From DATBLZ01 sp036555065 (lineage in GTDB: Bacteria > Pseudomonadota > Gammaproteobacteria > Steroidobacterales > Rariloculaceae), in the NCBI GenBank assembly GCA_036555065.1, contig DATBLZ010000166.1, positions 1-64,000 on the forward strand: DNA of 64,000 nucleotides, in the 5' to 3' direction. A program made the translations under genes and the position numbers. The notes below the pieces were generated by a model. That model was not told where the DNA came from and did no database searches. It worked only from the letters and a program-made list of their open reading frames with translations. Each line of letters starts with the position of its first letter. The stretch's first letter is position 1. Shown here one piece after another: positions 16,592 through 26,021 of the stretch.

Positions 16592-17794
16592 ATGGCCGTG
16601 CGGCGTAACTCGTTGGGCGAGATGACGGTGAAGGTCCGCGCGAACGCGGAGTTTCTGCCTTTCTCGCGACCGTCGATTACTGCTGCAGACATCGCGGCCG
16701 TCACAGCCGTGCTCGAGTCCGGCTGGATCACTACGGGCAAGATATGCCGCGAGCTCGAACAGCAGTTCGCGCATCTGACCGGGTGCAAGCACGCGGTCGC
16801 CATGACTTCCGCGACGGCCGGCATGCACCTTCTACTGCACGCGCTCGCGATCGGGCCGGGAGATGAGGTCATCACGCCGTCGATGACGTGGGTCTCGACG
16901 GTGAATCTGATCACTCTCGCCGGCGCGACTCCGGTCTTTGTCGACGTCGACCGGGAGACCCTCATGACGACGGCTGACCACGTCAAGGCCGCGCTCAGCG
17001 CGAGAACCAAACTGATCATTCCAGTCCATTTCGCCGGCGCGCCGCTCGATCTCGACTCGCTGCGTGCGGTTGCAGCCGAGCACGGCATTCCTTTGATCGA
17101 GGACGCGGCGCACGCGGCAGGTGCGCGATATCGCGAGCAGTCCGTAGGGCAGACCGGGACAGCGGTATTTTCGCTCCATCCGATCAAGAACCTCACGACC
17201 GGCGAAGGCGGAATCGTCTGCACGGACTCGGAGGCGCTCGCATCCCGGGTGCGCATGCTCCGATTCCATGGGCTCAGGGCCGACTCGTTCCAACGCGAGA
17301 CCCAAGGCCGTGCGCCGCAAGCAGAAGTCGTCGAGCCGGGGTTCAAGTACAACCTGCCCGATATGAACGCCGCGCTCGGCGTGAGCCAGCTCAAGCGTCT
17401 GTCGGCAATGAACCGCAGGCGTAAAGAGCTTGCCGATCACTACCGGACGTTGCTCGCCGACGTGGACGGCATCGTCCCGCTCGGGCTCCCGTCCTACGAG
17501 CACGTGCACGCTTGGCATCTGTTCGTCGTGCGAGTCGTTGCCGAGGAAACGGGACTGAGCCGCGACGACTTCATGCTGCGCTTGAAGGAGCGGGGCATCG
17601 GCACGGGCTTGCATTTTCGCGCGGTACACACACACGCGTTCTACCGCAAGCAAGGCCGAGCCCGCCACCCGTTGCCAAATACCGAGTGGAACTCGGACCG
17701 GATCTGCTCTCTACCGCTCTTTCCAGACATGGAAATCGCGGATGTCGAGCGAGTTGTCGATGCAGTTCGCTCGATTCTGAAGGACCACGAGTAG
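16592..17794 (+). CDS. arnB: UDP-4-amino-4-deoxy-L-arabinose--oxoglutarate aminotransferase
   Basis: A PLP-dependent aminotransferase of about 400 residues, strongly like E. coli ArnB: EFLPFSRPSI, VLESGWITTGK, PSMTWVSTVNLI, the PLP lysine in SLHPIKNLTTGEGG, GRAPQAEVVEPGFKYNL, and NTEWNSDRICSLPLFPDM near the end. It makes UDP-L-Ara4N from the 4-keto sugar produced by ArnA. The start is unsure: ATG 16592 is used, but ATG 16622 gives an N-terminus closer to the family. The stop abuts the ATG of arnC, beginning a chain of overlapping arn genes that runs to arnF. Confidence 0.95.
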   Translation: MAVRRNSLGEMTVKVRANAEFLPFSRPSITAADIAAVTAVLESGWITTGKICRELEQQFAHLTGCKHAVAMTSATAGMHLLLHALAIGPGDEVITPSMTWVSTVNLITLAGATPVFVDVDRETLMTTADHVKAALSARTKLIIPVHFAGAPLDLDSLRAVAAEHGIPLIEDAAHAAGARYREQSVGQTGTAVFSLHPIKNLTTGEGGIVCTDSEALASRVRMLRFHGLRADSFQRETQGRAPQAEVVEPGFKYNLPDMNAALGVSQLKRLSAMNRRRKELADHYRTLLADVDGIVPLGLPSYEHVHAWHLFVVRVVAEETGLSRDDFMLRLKERGIGTGLHFRAVHTHAFYRKQGRARHPLPNTEWNSDRICSLPLFPDMEIADVERVVDAVRSILKDHE

Positions 17795-18787
17795 ATGAAT
17801 ACCCGTTGCGTTTCCATCGTTGTGCCGGTATTGAATGAATCGGCGAACCTTGCGGAGCTCATTCGTCGCTGCGTCGCCATGGGTGAAACGTTGCGGTGCG
17901 CCTTCGAGCTCATTCTCGTCGATGACGGCAGTACCGACAGCACGCCCGCGATCGCTAGAGCAGCTTCCGACCGCGACCCCGCGCGCATCCTCGCCGTCAT
18001 GTTGAACCGCAACTACGGCCAACACGCCGCCGTGATGGCCGGGTTTGCGCAAGCACGCGGGGACATCGTCGTGACGCTGGATGGCGATCTCCAGAATCCG
18101 CCCGAAGAGATTCCGCGGTTGATTGCCGGAATAGAGCAAGGCGCCGATATCGTGAGCGCCGTTCGACGCCAACGCGAGGATTCGTGGTTCCGCGTGGCTG
18201 CATCGCGTTTGATGAACGAGCTCATGTCCAAAGCGACCGGCGTCTACACGCGCGACTACGGATGCATGCTGCGCGCCTATCGACGCGATATTGTCGATGC
18301 GATGCTCGCGTGCAAGGAGCGGAGCCCCTATGTTCCAGCTCTCGCGAACAGTTTTGCCGGCCGCATCAGCGAGATCGTCGTCGACCACGCCGAGCGCCAC
18401 GCAGGCGAATCGAAATACCGCACGTGGTCGCTCATCAATCTGTACTTCGACCTTCTCGTGAGCACGACGACGGCGCCACTACGCCTGCTCAGCATGATCG
18501 GCGGCGCGCTCGCGATCATTGGACTCCTGTTCGGAGCGTTGCTCTTCATCTTGCGGATCGTCTATGGGCCGGATTGGGCGGCGCAAGGCGTATTCACCAT
18601 ATTCGCTGTCCTCTTTTTCTTTCTCGGCGTCCAGCTCTTCGGCATGGGGCTGCTCGGCGAATACGTGGGACGCATCTCGAGAGACGTGCAGTCACGCCCG
18701 CGTTTCCTCGTCCGAGAGATCGTCGGAACGGGATGGCGAGACCGTGGCGAATCCAGAGATGCGATCTTAAGAAAATGCGTGCCGTAG
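17795..18787 (+). CDS. arnC: Undecaprenyl-phosphate 4-deoxy-4-formamido-L-arabinose transferase
   Basis: A 330-residue family 2 glycosyltransferase. The catalytic domain has SIVVPVLNESANL, LVDDGSTD, GDIVVTLDGDLQNPPEEIP (the DxD-like acid pair) and the QR-rich segment VRRQREDSW. Two membrane helices near the C-terminus (about residues 230-255 and 268-290) anchor it to the inner membrane, where it moves formylated Ara4N from UDP onto undecaprenyl phosphate. It starts on the base after arnB stops and overlaps arnA by 13 bases. Confidence 0.95.
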   Translation: MNTRCVSIVVPVLNESANLAELIRRCVAMGETLRCAFELILVDDGSTDSTPAIARAASDRDPARILAVMLNRNYGQHAAVMAGFAQARGDIVVTLDGDLQNPPEEIPRLIAGIEQGADIVSAVRRQREDSWFRVAASRLMNELMSKATGVYTRDYGCMLRAYRRDIVDAMLACKERSPYVPALANSFAGRISEIVVDHAERHAGESKYRTWSLINLYFDLLVSTTTAPLRLLSMIGGALAIIGLLFGALLFILRIVYGPDWAAQGVFTIFAVLFFFLGVQLFGMGLLGEYVGRISRDVQSRPRFLVREIVGTGWRDRGESRDAILRKCVP

Positions 18788-20832
18788 TTCTCGCTTACCA
18801 CCAGATGGGCTGCGTTGGGATCAGCGCGCTGCTCCGAAACGGGTTCGACGTTTGCGCGGTGTTCACGCACGTCGATCGCCCCGGGGAAAACACCTGGTTT
18901 CAGTCCGTCGCCGAGCTCGCCGCGGGCGCCAACCTACCGGTGTTCGCTCCCGACGCCGTGGATCACCCGTTGTGGCTCGAGAAGATCCGCGCGCTGCAGC
19001 CGGACGTGCTGTTCTCGTTCTACTACCGGAACGTCGTGTCCGACCAATTGCTGGCGATTCCCCGCGCCGGCAGCTTCAATCTGCACGGCTCGTTGTTGCC
19101 GAAGTATCGCGGCCGCGCGCCGGCAAACTGGGCGATCCTCAACGGGGAAACGGAAACCGGCATCACGCTTCACCACATGGTCGCGCGGCCGGATGCGGGG
19201 GACATCGTCGCGCAGCGGCGCGTATCGATAGACCCGACCGACGATGCCCGGTCGCTCAATCTCAAGCTCGCCGCGGCGGCAGGGCCTCTACTCGACGAGT
19301 GCCTGCCGCTGATTCGGGCAGGAACGGCGCCGCGGCATCCGCAGGACGAGACCGCCGCTACGTACTACGGCCGGCGGTCGCCTGAAGACGGTGCAATCGA
19401 TTGGCGCAGGCCGGCGCGCGAGATCAGCAATCTCGTGAGAGCGGTCGCGCTGCCGTACCCCGGTGCTTTCACGCATGCGCGCTCGACGAAGGTCTTCGTG
19501 TGGCAGGCGACGGCGGTCGCGGCTCGAACCACAGCGGCGCCCGGCACGATCGTGAGCGCCGATCCGTTGGAGGTGGCGTGCGGAGACGGTGTATTGCGCG
19601 TGCACCACGCCCAGGCAGACGCCGGCATCTACTGCACGGGTGCCCAGCTCGCTTCCGAGCTTCATCTCGTCGTAGGTAGCCGACTCGAGGATGCGAAAGA
19701 GCGGCGCTCAATGCGCAAGCGCAAGACGCGCGTCCTCATCCTCGGCGTCAACGGCTTTATCGGCAACTTTTTGAGCGAGCGTCTGCTTGCCGAGGGGCGC
19801 TATGAAGTGCACGGAATGGATTTGAACGACTCTGCGATCAAACGCCTCGAGGCGCATGCCGACTTCCATTTTCACGAGGGCGACATATCGATCCACCGCG
19901 AGTGGATCGAGTATCACATCAAGAAGTGTGACGTCATTGTTCCGTTGGTCGCTATCGCCACGCCCATCGAGTACACACGCAACCCGCTGCGTGTTTTCGA
20001 GCTCGACTTCGAGGAGAACCTGAGGATCGTTCGGTACTGCGTCAAGTACAAGAAACGCCTCGTGTTCCCTTCGACGTCCGAAGTGTATGGCATGTGCCAG
20101 GACGACGAGTTCGACGAGGACACGTCCCGGTTGATCCTCGGCCCGATCCGGAAGCAACGATGGATCTACTCGGCATCGAAGCAATTGCTCGATCGCGTAA
20201 TCTGGGCTTACGGACAACAGGACGGCCTCAAGTTCACGCTGTTCCGCCCGTTCAATTGGATCGGCCCGCGCCTCGATTCCCTCGAAGCTGCGCGCATCGG
20301 CAGCTCGCGCGCGATTACGCAGCTCATTTTGAACTTGGTCGAGGGCACGCCGTTGCTCCTCATCGACGGGGGCCGCCAGAAGCGGTGTTTCACGGATGTC
20401 AGCGAAGGCATCGAGTGCCTCTTCAGGATCATCGCCAACGAGCAAGGCCGTTGCGATGGGCGCATTTTCAACATCGGCAATCCGCGCAACGAGGCCAGCA
20501 TCAAAGAGCTCGCGGAGCTCCTCGTCCGGGAGTTCCGCCGTCATCCCCTCCGCGATCACTTTCCGCCGCTCGCCGGCCTCAAAGAAATCGAGAGTGCCGC
20601 GTACTATGGACGCGGCTATGAAGACGTCACTCATCGGCGCCCCAGCATCGAGAACGCGGCTCGACTTCTGAAGTGGGTTCCAACGATTCCACTCGAAGAG
20701 TCGGTGAAGGGAACTCTCGACTATTTTCTGCGCGATCATCTCGAATCGATCCTGGGCGCGACGGCTTCAACCGCGACGCCATTGCGACAACAGGCCGCTC
20801 GGGCCGAAGCGAGACTCACAGGGCGGCCGTAG
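18775..20832 (+). CDS. arnA: Bifunctional UDP-Ara4N formyltransferase/UDP-glucuronate decarboxylase
   Basis: A 685-residue two-domain enzyme. Residues 1 to about 300 are the N10-formyl-THF-dependent formyltransferase, with N102 and H104 in FNLHGSLLPKYRGRAP and an aspartate at about 143 (PDAGDIV), equal to the E. coli catalytic triad. Residues about 315-685 are the NAD-dependent decarboxylase, starting VLILGVNGFIG and carrying STSEVYG and YSASKQ. The ATG at 18775 lies within the end of arnC; a longer upstream frame is not used. It supplies both the ketosugar for ArnB and the formylated product for ArnC. Confidence 0.95.
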   Translation: MRAVVLAYHQMGCVGISALLRNGFDVCAVFTHVDRPGENTWFQSVAELAAGANLPVFAPDAVDHPLWLEKIRALQPDVLFSFYYRNVVSDQLLAIPRAGSFNLHGSLLPKYRGRAPANWAILNGETETGITLHHMVARPDAGDIVAQRRVSIDPTDDARSLNLKLAAAAGPLLDECLPLIRAGTAPRHPQDETAATYYGRRSPEDGAIDWRRPAREISNLVRAVALPYPGAFTHARSTKVFVWQATAVAARTTAAPGTIVSADPLEVACGDGVLRVHHAQADAGIYCTGAQLASELHLVVGSRLEDAKERRSMRKRKTRVLILGVNGFIGNFLSERLLAEGRYEVHGMDLNDSAIKRLEAHADFHFHEGDISIHREWIEYHIKKCDVIVPLVAIATPIEYTRNPLRVFELDFEENLRIVRYCVKYKKRLVFPSTSEVYGMCQDDEFDEDTSRLILGPIRKQRWIYSASKQLLDRVIWAYGQQDGLKFTLFRPFNWIGPRLDSLEAARIGSSRAITQLILNLVEGTPLLLIDGGRQKRCFTDVSEGIECLFRIIANEQGRCDGRIFNIGNPRNEASIKELAELLVREFRRHPLRDHFPPLAGLKEIESAAYYGRGYEDVTHRRPSIENAARLLKWVPTIPLEESVKGTLDYFLRDHLESILGATASTATPLRQQAARAEARLTGRP

Positions 20833-21732
20833 ATGGAGACGACGCTCGCGCTACGCGTCGATGTCGATACCTTTCGTGGAACGCGCGACGGCGTCCCCAA
20901 GCTGTTGCGCATACTGGCCGCCCACAACGCCAAAGCGACGTTCTTTTTCACGGTGGGTCCCGACAACATGGGACGCCACGTCCGGAGGCTCCTGCGGCCG
21001 CGCTTCGCCGCGAAAATGCTGCGTTCGGGCGCCGCGAGCTTGTACGGTTGGGACATCCTGCTCGCCGGGACGTTTTGGCCCGGCCGCCACATTGGTAAGG
21101 CGCTCCACGAGGTATTACGGGCTACGGAAGCCGCCGGACACGAAGTGGGCCTCCACGCATGGGACCACCACAAGTGGCAGGTGGCCGCGTTACGCATGTC
21201 GGCAGCTGAGCTGCGATCGGAGATCGCTCGTGGCGTTGCGGCGTTCCAAGAAGCACTGGGTCGCGCCCCGGATTGCTCGGCGGCGGCCGGTTGGATCTGC
21301 AACGAACGCGTGCTGGCGGCAAAGGAGGAGTTTGGCTTTCGGTACAACAGCGATTGCCGGGGGCGAACGATCTTCGTGCCGGTCGTCGGCGGCCGGCGTC
21401 TGGCGCCCCAAATCCCGACGACTCTTCCGACCTACGACGAGGTCGTCGGTCGAGCAGGCGTGACCGACGAAACCTACAACGCGTGGCTACTCGAGCAGAT
21501 CCTCCCGAACCAACTCAACGTGCTCACCATCCATGCCGAAGTCGAGGGGATCTCGCGCGCGGCGCTGTTCGACTCGTTCCTCGCAACGTGCGCGCAGAGA
21601 GGTGTTCGAATCTCGCCCGTAAGGAGCGCATTAGACGGGGAAACGCCTCTTCCGCTCGATGGGATCGATCAAGGCCCGATCCCCGGTCGAGACGGCAGCG
21701 TGTGTTGGCAGCGCTCTGCCACTGCGTCCTGA
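20833..21732 (+). CDS. arnD: 4-deoxy-4-formamido-L-arabinose-phosphoundecaprenol deformylase
   Basis: A 299-residue polysaccharide-deacetylase-fold protein starting on the base after arnA ends. Metal-dependent deacetylase elements are LRVDVDTFRGTRDGVP at the N-terminus, ATFFFTVGPDN, and HEVGLHAWDHHKWQ. ArnD removes the formyl group from undecaprenyl-phospho-Ara4FN before ArnT uses it. The C-terminal 30 residues beyond the domain are polar and not recognisable. arnT begins two bases after the stop. Confidence 0.93.
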   Translation: METTLALRVDVDTFRGTRDGVPKLLRILAAHNAKATFFFTVGPDNMGRHVRRLLRPRFAAKMLRSGAASLYGWDILLAGTFWPGRHIGKALHEVLRATEAAGHEVGLHAWDHHKWQVAALRMSAAELRSEIARGVAAFQEALGRAPDCSAAAGWICNERVLAAKEEFGFRYNSDCRGRTIFVPVVGGRRLAPQIPTTLPTYDEVVGRAGVTDETYNAWLLEQILPNQLNVLTIHAEVEGISRAALFDSFLATCAQRGVRISPVRSALDGETPLPLDGIDQGPIPGRDGSVCWQRSATAS

Positions 21733-21734
21733 CC

Positions 21735-23402
21735 GTGAGCGTCGCAGCGACAAAAAGGAGCGAATACTTCGCGCCGCTCGTCCTCATCACACTCTTCGCG
21801 ATCGTCTATGTGGCGCCGATCGGCTTTCGACCGTTAGTAAGTCCCGACGAAGTTCGTTACGGCGAGGTCGCCCGCGAAATGCTCGTGTCGGGCGATTGGG
21901 TCTCGCCGCGGTTCAACGGTGTCCGCTATTTCGAGAAGCCGATTCTCGGACACTGGATCAACGCGCTCTCCCTGGCGGCGTTTGGCGAGAACGAGTTCGC
22001 GGTGCGGTTCCCGGCCGCGCTAGCGACGGGCTTGACTGCATTGATCATCTTTGCGCTCACGCGGCGCTTTGTCTCCGGCTCGAGCGCAACATGGGCTGCC
22101 GCGATTTTCTTGACGACGGCTCTGGTCGGCGCCGTTGGGACGTTCGCCGTGCTCGACCCTTTCCTGAGCTTGTGCACGACGGCCGCCGTCGCGGCCTGGT
22201 ATCTCGCGCTACACGAACCGGCCGTAGCAAAGCGAGCTCGCTATCTCGTGGCATGCGGTGTGGCGTGTGGTGCGGCGTTCCTCGTCAAGGGCTTTATCGG
22301 CTGGGCTGTTCCGGCATTGGCCGCGGGAGGATACCTCGTCGTCCGGCGGCAGTGGCGCTCGTTAGCCACTCTTTCCTGGGTACCGATCCTCGTCGCGATC
22401 CTCGTGGCAGCTCCTTGGGCGATTCTCATTCACGAGCGCGAGCCGGATTTCTGGAACTACTTCTTCTGGGTCGAGCACGTGAAGCGCTTTGCCGGCGACA
22501 ACGCGCAGCATTCGCGCCCATTCTGGTTCTACATAGCGACACTGCCCGGCCTCGCCTGGCCTTGGACGTTGGCGTGGCCCGCTGGTTTCTTGGGTCTGCG
22601 CTCCGTGTTGCGACGTGATTCCTTTCTCGTGTTTGTTCTAATGTGGGCGCTGCTGCCGTTGGCATTTTTCTCGCTCGCCCACGGGAAGCTGCTGACTTAC
22701 ATTCTTCCGTGCTTTCCCGCGTTCGCCATCCTCCTTGCTGCGGGGCTCGAGCAGCACGTCAGCCGGTCTCCTCAGCGAGTCATGCGCGGTGCGACTCTCG
22801 CGCTTGCCGGCATATTGGCGCTCGAGCTTGCGGCCATTCTCGTGGCGCAGGCGGGTGGGGTCGGCCGCCCGCTTTACGGCGCGTCCGAGTCCCTGAAGGC
22901 AACCGCACTGTGCGTTCTCCTCGGCGTGGGTGTTTGCAGCTCCGTTGTCGCCTTTCGGAGTGCGCGTTCGGTCACTCGCCTCATGGCGCTCGCGATCGGA
23001 GGAGTCGCATTCATCTTGCCGCTCCAGGTCCTTCTGCCCGAACGTGTGCTCGACGTAACGGCGCCGACTGTCGCCGTCGCGCGGCACGCGCCTTCGGCGG
23101 AGACTGTGGTCGTCGCCGACGCATCGCGATTCGGAACGGTCGCGTGGACTCTGAAACGAGACGACATCTACGTCGTGAGCTCGGGCGAGATCGGGTATGG
23201 CCTCTCGTATCCCGAGGCCCGTTTCCGCGAGCTCACGGGGCGGATGCTCGCCGCCCTCATCGAGACTGCCGGCGCGCGCGCGGATATTCTCATCGTTTGT
23301 AAGCCCGCGACGGTCGCGGCGATCGGCGCGATGCTCCCCGCAAGGGCCATGCGCTTCCAGGATGGCTCGACCGTGTTCGTCGAGATCCCGAGGGCGAAGT
23401 GA
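21735..23402 (+). CDS. arnT: Undecaprenyl-phospho-L-Ara4N:lipid A arabinosyl transferase
   Basis: A 555-residue GT-C type glycosyltransferase (E. coli ArnT is 550). It begins at GTG 21735, two bases after arnD. The N-terminal helix is followed by the periplasmic loop RPLVSPDEVRYGEVAREML with the acidic pair of the family, and FEKPILGHWINALS; about a dozen hydrophobic segments follow. It transfers Ara4N to lipid A phosphates on the periplasmic side, lowering negative charge and giving resistance to polymyxins and other cationic peptides. The stop overlaps the GTG of arnE (GTGA). Confidence 0.93.
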   Translation: MSVAATKRSEYFAPLVLITLFAIVYVAPIGFRPLVSPDEVRYGEVAREMLVSGDWVSPRFNGVRYFEKPILGHWINALSLAAFGENEFAVRFPAALATGLTALIIFALTRRFVSGSSATWAAAIFLTTALVGAVGTFAVLDPFLSLCTTAAVAAWYLALHEPAVAKRARYLVACGVACGAAFLVKGFIGWAVPALAAGGYLVVRRQWRSLATLSWVPILVAILVAAPWAILIHEREPDFWNYFFWVEHVKRFAGDNAQHSRPFWFYIATLPGLAWPWTLAWPAGFLGLRSVLRRDSFLVFVLMWALLPLAFFSLAHGKLLTYILPCFPAFAILLAAGLEQHVSRSPQRVMRGATLALAGILALELAAILVAQAGGVGRPLYGASESLKATALCVLLGVGVCSSVVAFRSARSVTRLMALAIGGVAFILPLQVLLPERVLDVTAPTVAVARHAPSAETVVVADASRFGTVAWTLKRDDIYVVSSGEIGYGLSYPEARFRELTGRMLAALIETAGARADILIVCKPATVAAIGAMLPARAMRFQDGSTVFVEIPRAK

Positions 23403-23755
23403 TCTCGACCACCGCATTTCTCATTGCCGCGGTGGCCCTCTTGGCTGCGGGCCAGGTGCTACAAAAGCTCGGCGCCGCGCGCCACCTCGCCGATGCAAAG
23501 CAGGCGGCAGATTGGGGCCGCGCGCTTCTGTCGCCCGAGCTCTTGGGGGCGGCGCTGTGCTTGGCATTGGGAATGGTCGCATGGCTCTTCGTCCTCTACA
23601 GTACGGATGTCAGCCGCGCGTTTCCGATCCTGAGCTTTGGCTCGATCGTCGTTCTGGCTGCGTCGCGTTGGTATCTGAAAGAGCACGTGCCGGCGCATCG
23701 GTGGGCCGGCGCGCTTCTGATCGTCGTCGGTATTGTGCTCGTGTCCGCGTCATGA
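23399..23755 (+). CDS. arnE: Undecaprenyl-phospho-Ara4N flippase subunit ArnE
   Basis: A 118-residue EmrE-like membrane protein with four predicted helices. It starts at a GTG overlapping the arnT stop and ends in an ATGA overlap with arnF. The second half (FVLYSTDVSRAFPILSFGSIVVL, HRWAGALLIVVGIVLVS) is typical of small multidrug-resistance-like flippase subunits. With ArnF it should move undecaprenyl-phospho-Ara4N across the inner membrane. Naming rests on position and fold; sequence alone would not separate ArnE from ArnF. Confidence 0.88.
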   Translation: MISTTAFLIAAVALLAAGQVLQKLGAARHLADAKQAADWGRALLSPELLGAALCLALGMVAWLFVLYSTDVSRAFPILSFGSIVVLAASRWYLKEHVPAHRWAGALLIVVGIVLVSAS

Positions 23756-24156
23756 TCGTCCGCTCGCGCTCGGTCGGACTCATGGCCCTAACGACATCCG
23801 TCGTTCTGTCCGCCGTCGGCCAACTCGGCATGAAAGTCGGCATGCAAAGAATGCACGTCCTTGCAGCCGACGCTGTTCAAATGACGTGGCCCCCGCTCGA
23901 GCCCGTCGCTTTCTGGATCGTCGTCGGTATCGCGTCGTATGTGCTTTCGCTGGCCGCCTGGCTCGTGGTGCTCATTCGCTATCCATTGAGCTATGCGTAT
24001 CCGTTTTTGGGGCTGAGCTACGTGCTCGTCTACATCGGCGCGACTCAATGGGAGGAGCTCGCGGAGCCCGTCACGCCGCTAAGGACGATCGGCACGATCT
24101 GCGTAATCGCGGGCGTCGCGCTTGTATCGGCGCGTGCGAAGCACGACAGCTTTTGA
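23752..24156 (+). CDS. arnF: Undecaprenyl-phospho-Ara4N flippase subunit ArnF
   Basis: A 134-residue, four-helix EmrE-like protein whose ATG overlaps the arnE stop. Characteristic parts are VVLSAVGQLGMKVGMQRM in helix 1, IRYPLSYAYPFLGLSYVLV and LRTIGTICVIAGVALV. It closes the arn chain BCADTEF, the same gene order as in enterobacteria. No ugd (UDP-glucose dehydrogenase) is in the window, so the UDP-glucuronate precursor must come from a gene elsewhere. Confidence 0.88.
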   Translation: MIVRSRSVGLMALTTSVVLSAVGQLGMKVGMQRMHVLAADAVQMTWPPLEPVAFWIVVGIASYVLSLAAWLVVLIRYPLSYAYPFLGLSYVLVYIGATQWEELAEPVTPLRTIGTICVIAGVALVSARAKHDSF

Positions 24157-24178
24157 CGGTTCCGACCGTCCAACGCGT

Positions 24179-25879
24179 ATGGAGTCCCCACGCACTTCGA
24201 GCCGCGTCCGCTCGCGCACGTGCCGGGCGCGCGGGCATCGCGCCGTGGGTTCCGCCTCCGCGGTCGCCTCGGCACTACTAGCGGCCGCGGTTCAAGCGCA
24301 AACGCCCACGACCCCCGATGCGGCCATCGTCGATGCCGAGCTCGAGCAGGCCGGCGCCACGATCCGCGCGATCAACGTGACGGTCGACAACGTGTTCGAC
24401 CCGAGCAATCCGAAGGAAGACAAGGCGCTCTATCGGTGGGCCAACAACGTGCACGTGCGCACTCGGGTCCCGGTCATCGAGAACGCGCTACTATTCCAAG
24501 GCGGCGACCGCTACGAGGCCCGCGTGCTCGACGAATCGGCTCGCGCGCTGCGCGGACGAGGCTATCTCGCCGACGTGAAAATCGGTCCCGAGAGCTACGA
24601 TCCCGTCGCCAACACGGTCGCCGTCGATGTCCGCGTCCGCGACTCATGGACGCTCGCGCCCGAGCTCAAGTTCTCGCACCGCGGCGGCCAGAGTGAATGG
24701 GGCGTCGGCATCGACGACCGCAACCTACTCGGCACGGGCAAACAGCTCACGCTCATCGAAAAAAACCTGTACGACCGCAGCGAAACGTTGCTGAGCTACG
24801 GCGACCCAAATCTGCTCGGTAGCCGCGTGCATCTCAACGCCGTGCTTGCGGACGCGAGCGATGGTCACCGGCATGCAATTGTCGCGGAGCGCCCGTTCTA
24901 CTCGCTCGACACGCGTTGGATGCTCGGTGGAAACGCGTTCGACGAGCAGCGCGTCGATCCGATCTACGATCGCGGTGAGGAGATCGACGAGTTCGGGCAC
25001 GACGTCAACGGATTCACGCTCCAAGGCGGCTGGTCGCGCGGCTTCGTCGACGGTCGCGCTAAGCGGTTGTTGCTCGGCATTTCCTCGACGGAGGACGTGT
25101 TCTACGCGACGCTCGATACGCCCGAGCCGATGCTGCTTCCCGAGAACCGCAAGCTCGTTTACCCTTGGGTTGGATGGCAGGTGCTCGCCGACGACTATCG
25201 CGAAATGAGCGAGCTCAACGACATCGGCCGCACCGAGGACATCTCGCTCGGCACGAGCCTTTTCATGAGCGTCGGGTTCGCCGATACGCGCTTCGGCTCC
25301 GACCGCGATGCGACGCTGCTGCGCGCGTCGTTCCAAAAAGGTTGGGAGCCCGGCGGGCCGGGCCGGTTGCTTACGCTGAGTGCGGAAGGCTCGACGCGGG
25401 ACGAGGATCAGGGGCTGCAGAATTCGATCGTCGAGGCCGCGGCCCGTTACTACCTCCGCAACTCCGAGAGTCGTTTGCTCGCGGTCACGGCGGCCTTTAC
25501 CGCGGCGAACAACCTCGACAGCGAGTCGCAGATTTTGCTCGGCGGCGACAACGGCTTGCGCGGCTACCCGCTGCGTTATCAGGCCGGGGAGCGACGCTCG
25601 TTACTGTCGGTCGAAGAACGGTTCTTCACCGATGTCTATCCGTGGCGACTGTTCCGCATCGGCTATGCGGCGTTTCTAGACGTGGGCCGCGTGTCAGGAA
25701 CGGATCCGCGTGCGGCGCCGAGCCTCGGAACCTTGTATGACATTGGCTTCGGACTGCGCCTGAGCTCGCCGCGCGCAAGCGGCAAATCCGTGATGCACAT
25801 CGACCTGGCGTTCCCGCTGAACGGCGACCCGACGATCGACACGATGCAGCTCATCGTCGAGGCGAAAAGCTCGTTTTAG
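24179..25879 (+). CDS. BamA/TamA-family outer-membrane barrel with POTRA-like N-domain
   Basis: A 566-residue exported protein. The N-terminus is arginine-rich before the hydrophobic signal ending AAAVQA-Q, which is unusual but workable for export. Residues about 60-165 resemble a POTRA domain (RVPVIENALLFQGGDRYEARVLDESARALRGRGYLADVKI). The remainder is a bacterial surface antigen-type barrel with LLGTGKQLTL, the LGGDNGLRGYPLRYQAGERR loop motif near residue 460, and a final phenylalanine. It may insert outer-membrane proteins or act as an independent transporter. It starts 22 bases after arnF, on the same strand, and could belong to that transcript. Confidence 0.8.
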   Translation: MESPRTSSRVRSRTCRARGHRAVGSASAVASALLAAAVQAQTPTTPDAAIVDAELEQAGATIRAINVTVDNVFDPSNPKEDKALYRWANNVHVRTRVPVIENALLFQGGDRYEARVLDESARALRGRGYLADVKIGPESYDPVANTVAVDVRVRDSWTLAPELKFSHRGGQSEWGVGIDDRNLLGTGKQLTLIEKNLYDRSETLLSYGDPNLLGSRVHLNAVLADASDGHRHAIVAERPFYSLDTRWMLGGNAFDEQRVDPIYDRGEEIDEFGHDVNGFTLQGGWSRGFVDGRAKRLLLGISSTEDVFYATLDTPEPMLLPENRKLVYPWVGWQVLADDYREMSELNDIGRTEDISLGTSLFMSVGFADTRFGSDRDATLLRASFQKGWEPGGPGRLLTLSAEGSTRDEDQGLQNSIVEAAARYYLRNSESRLLAVTAAFTAANNLDSESQILLGGDNGLRGYPLRYQAGERRSLLSVEERFFTDVYPWRLFRIGYAAFLDVGRVSGTDPRAAPSLGTLYDIGFGLRLSSPRASGKSVMHIDLAFPLNGDPTIDTMQLIVEAKSSF

Positions 25880-25881
25880 GG

Positions 25882-25972
<91 letters not shown>

Positions 25973-26021
25973 GCCGGCCAATCTAGCAGCGCGGCGGACG
26001 ACGGGCAAATCGAGTTGCGGC

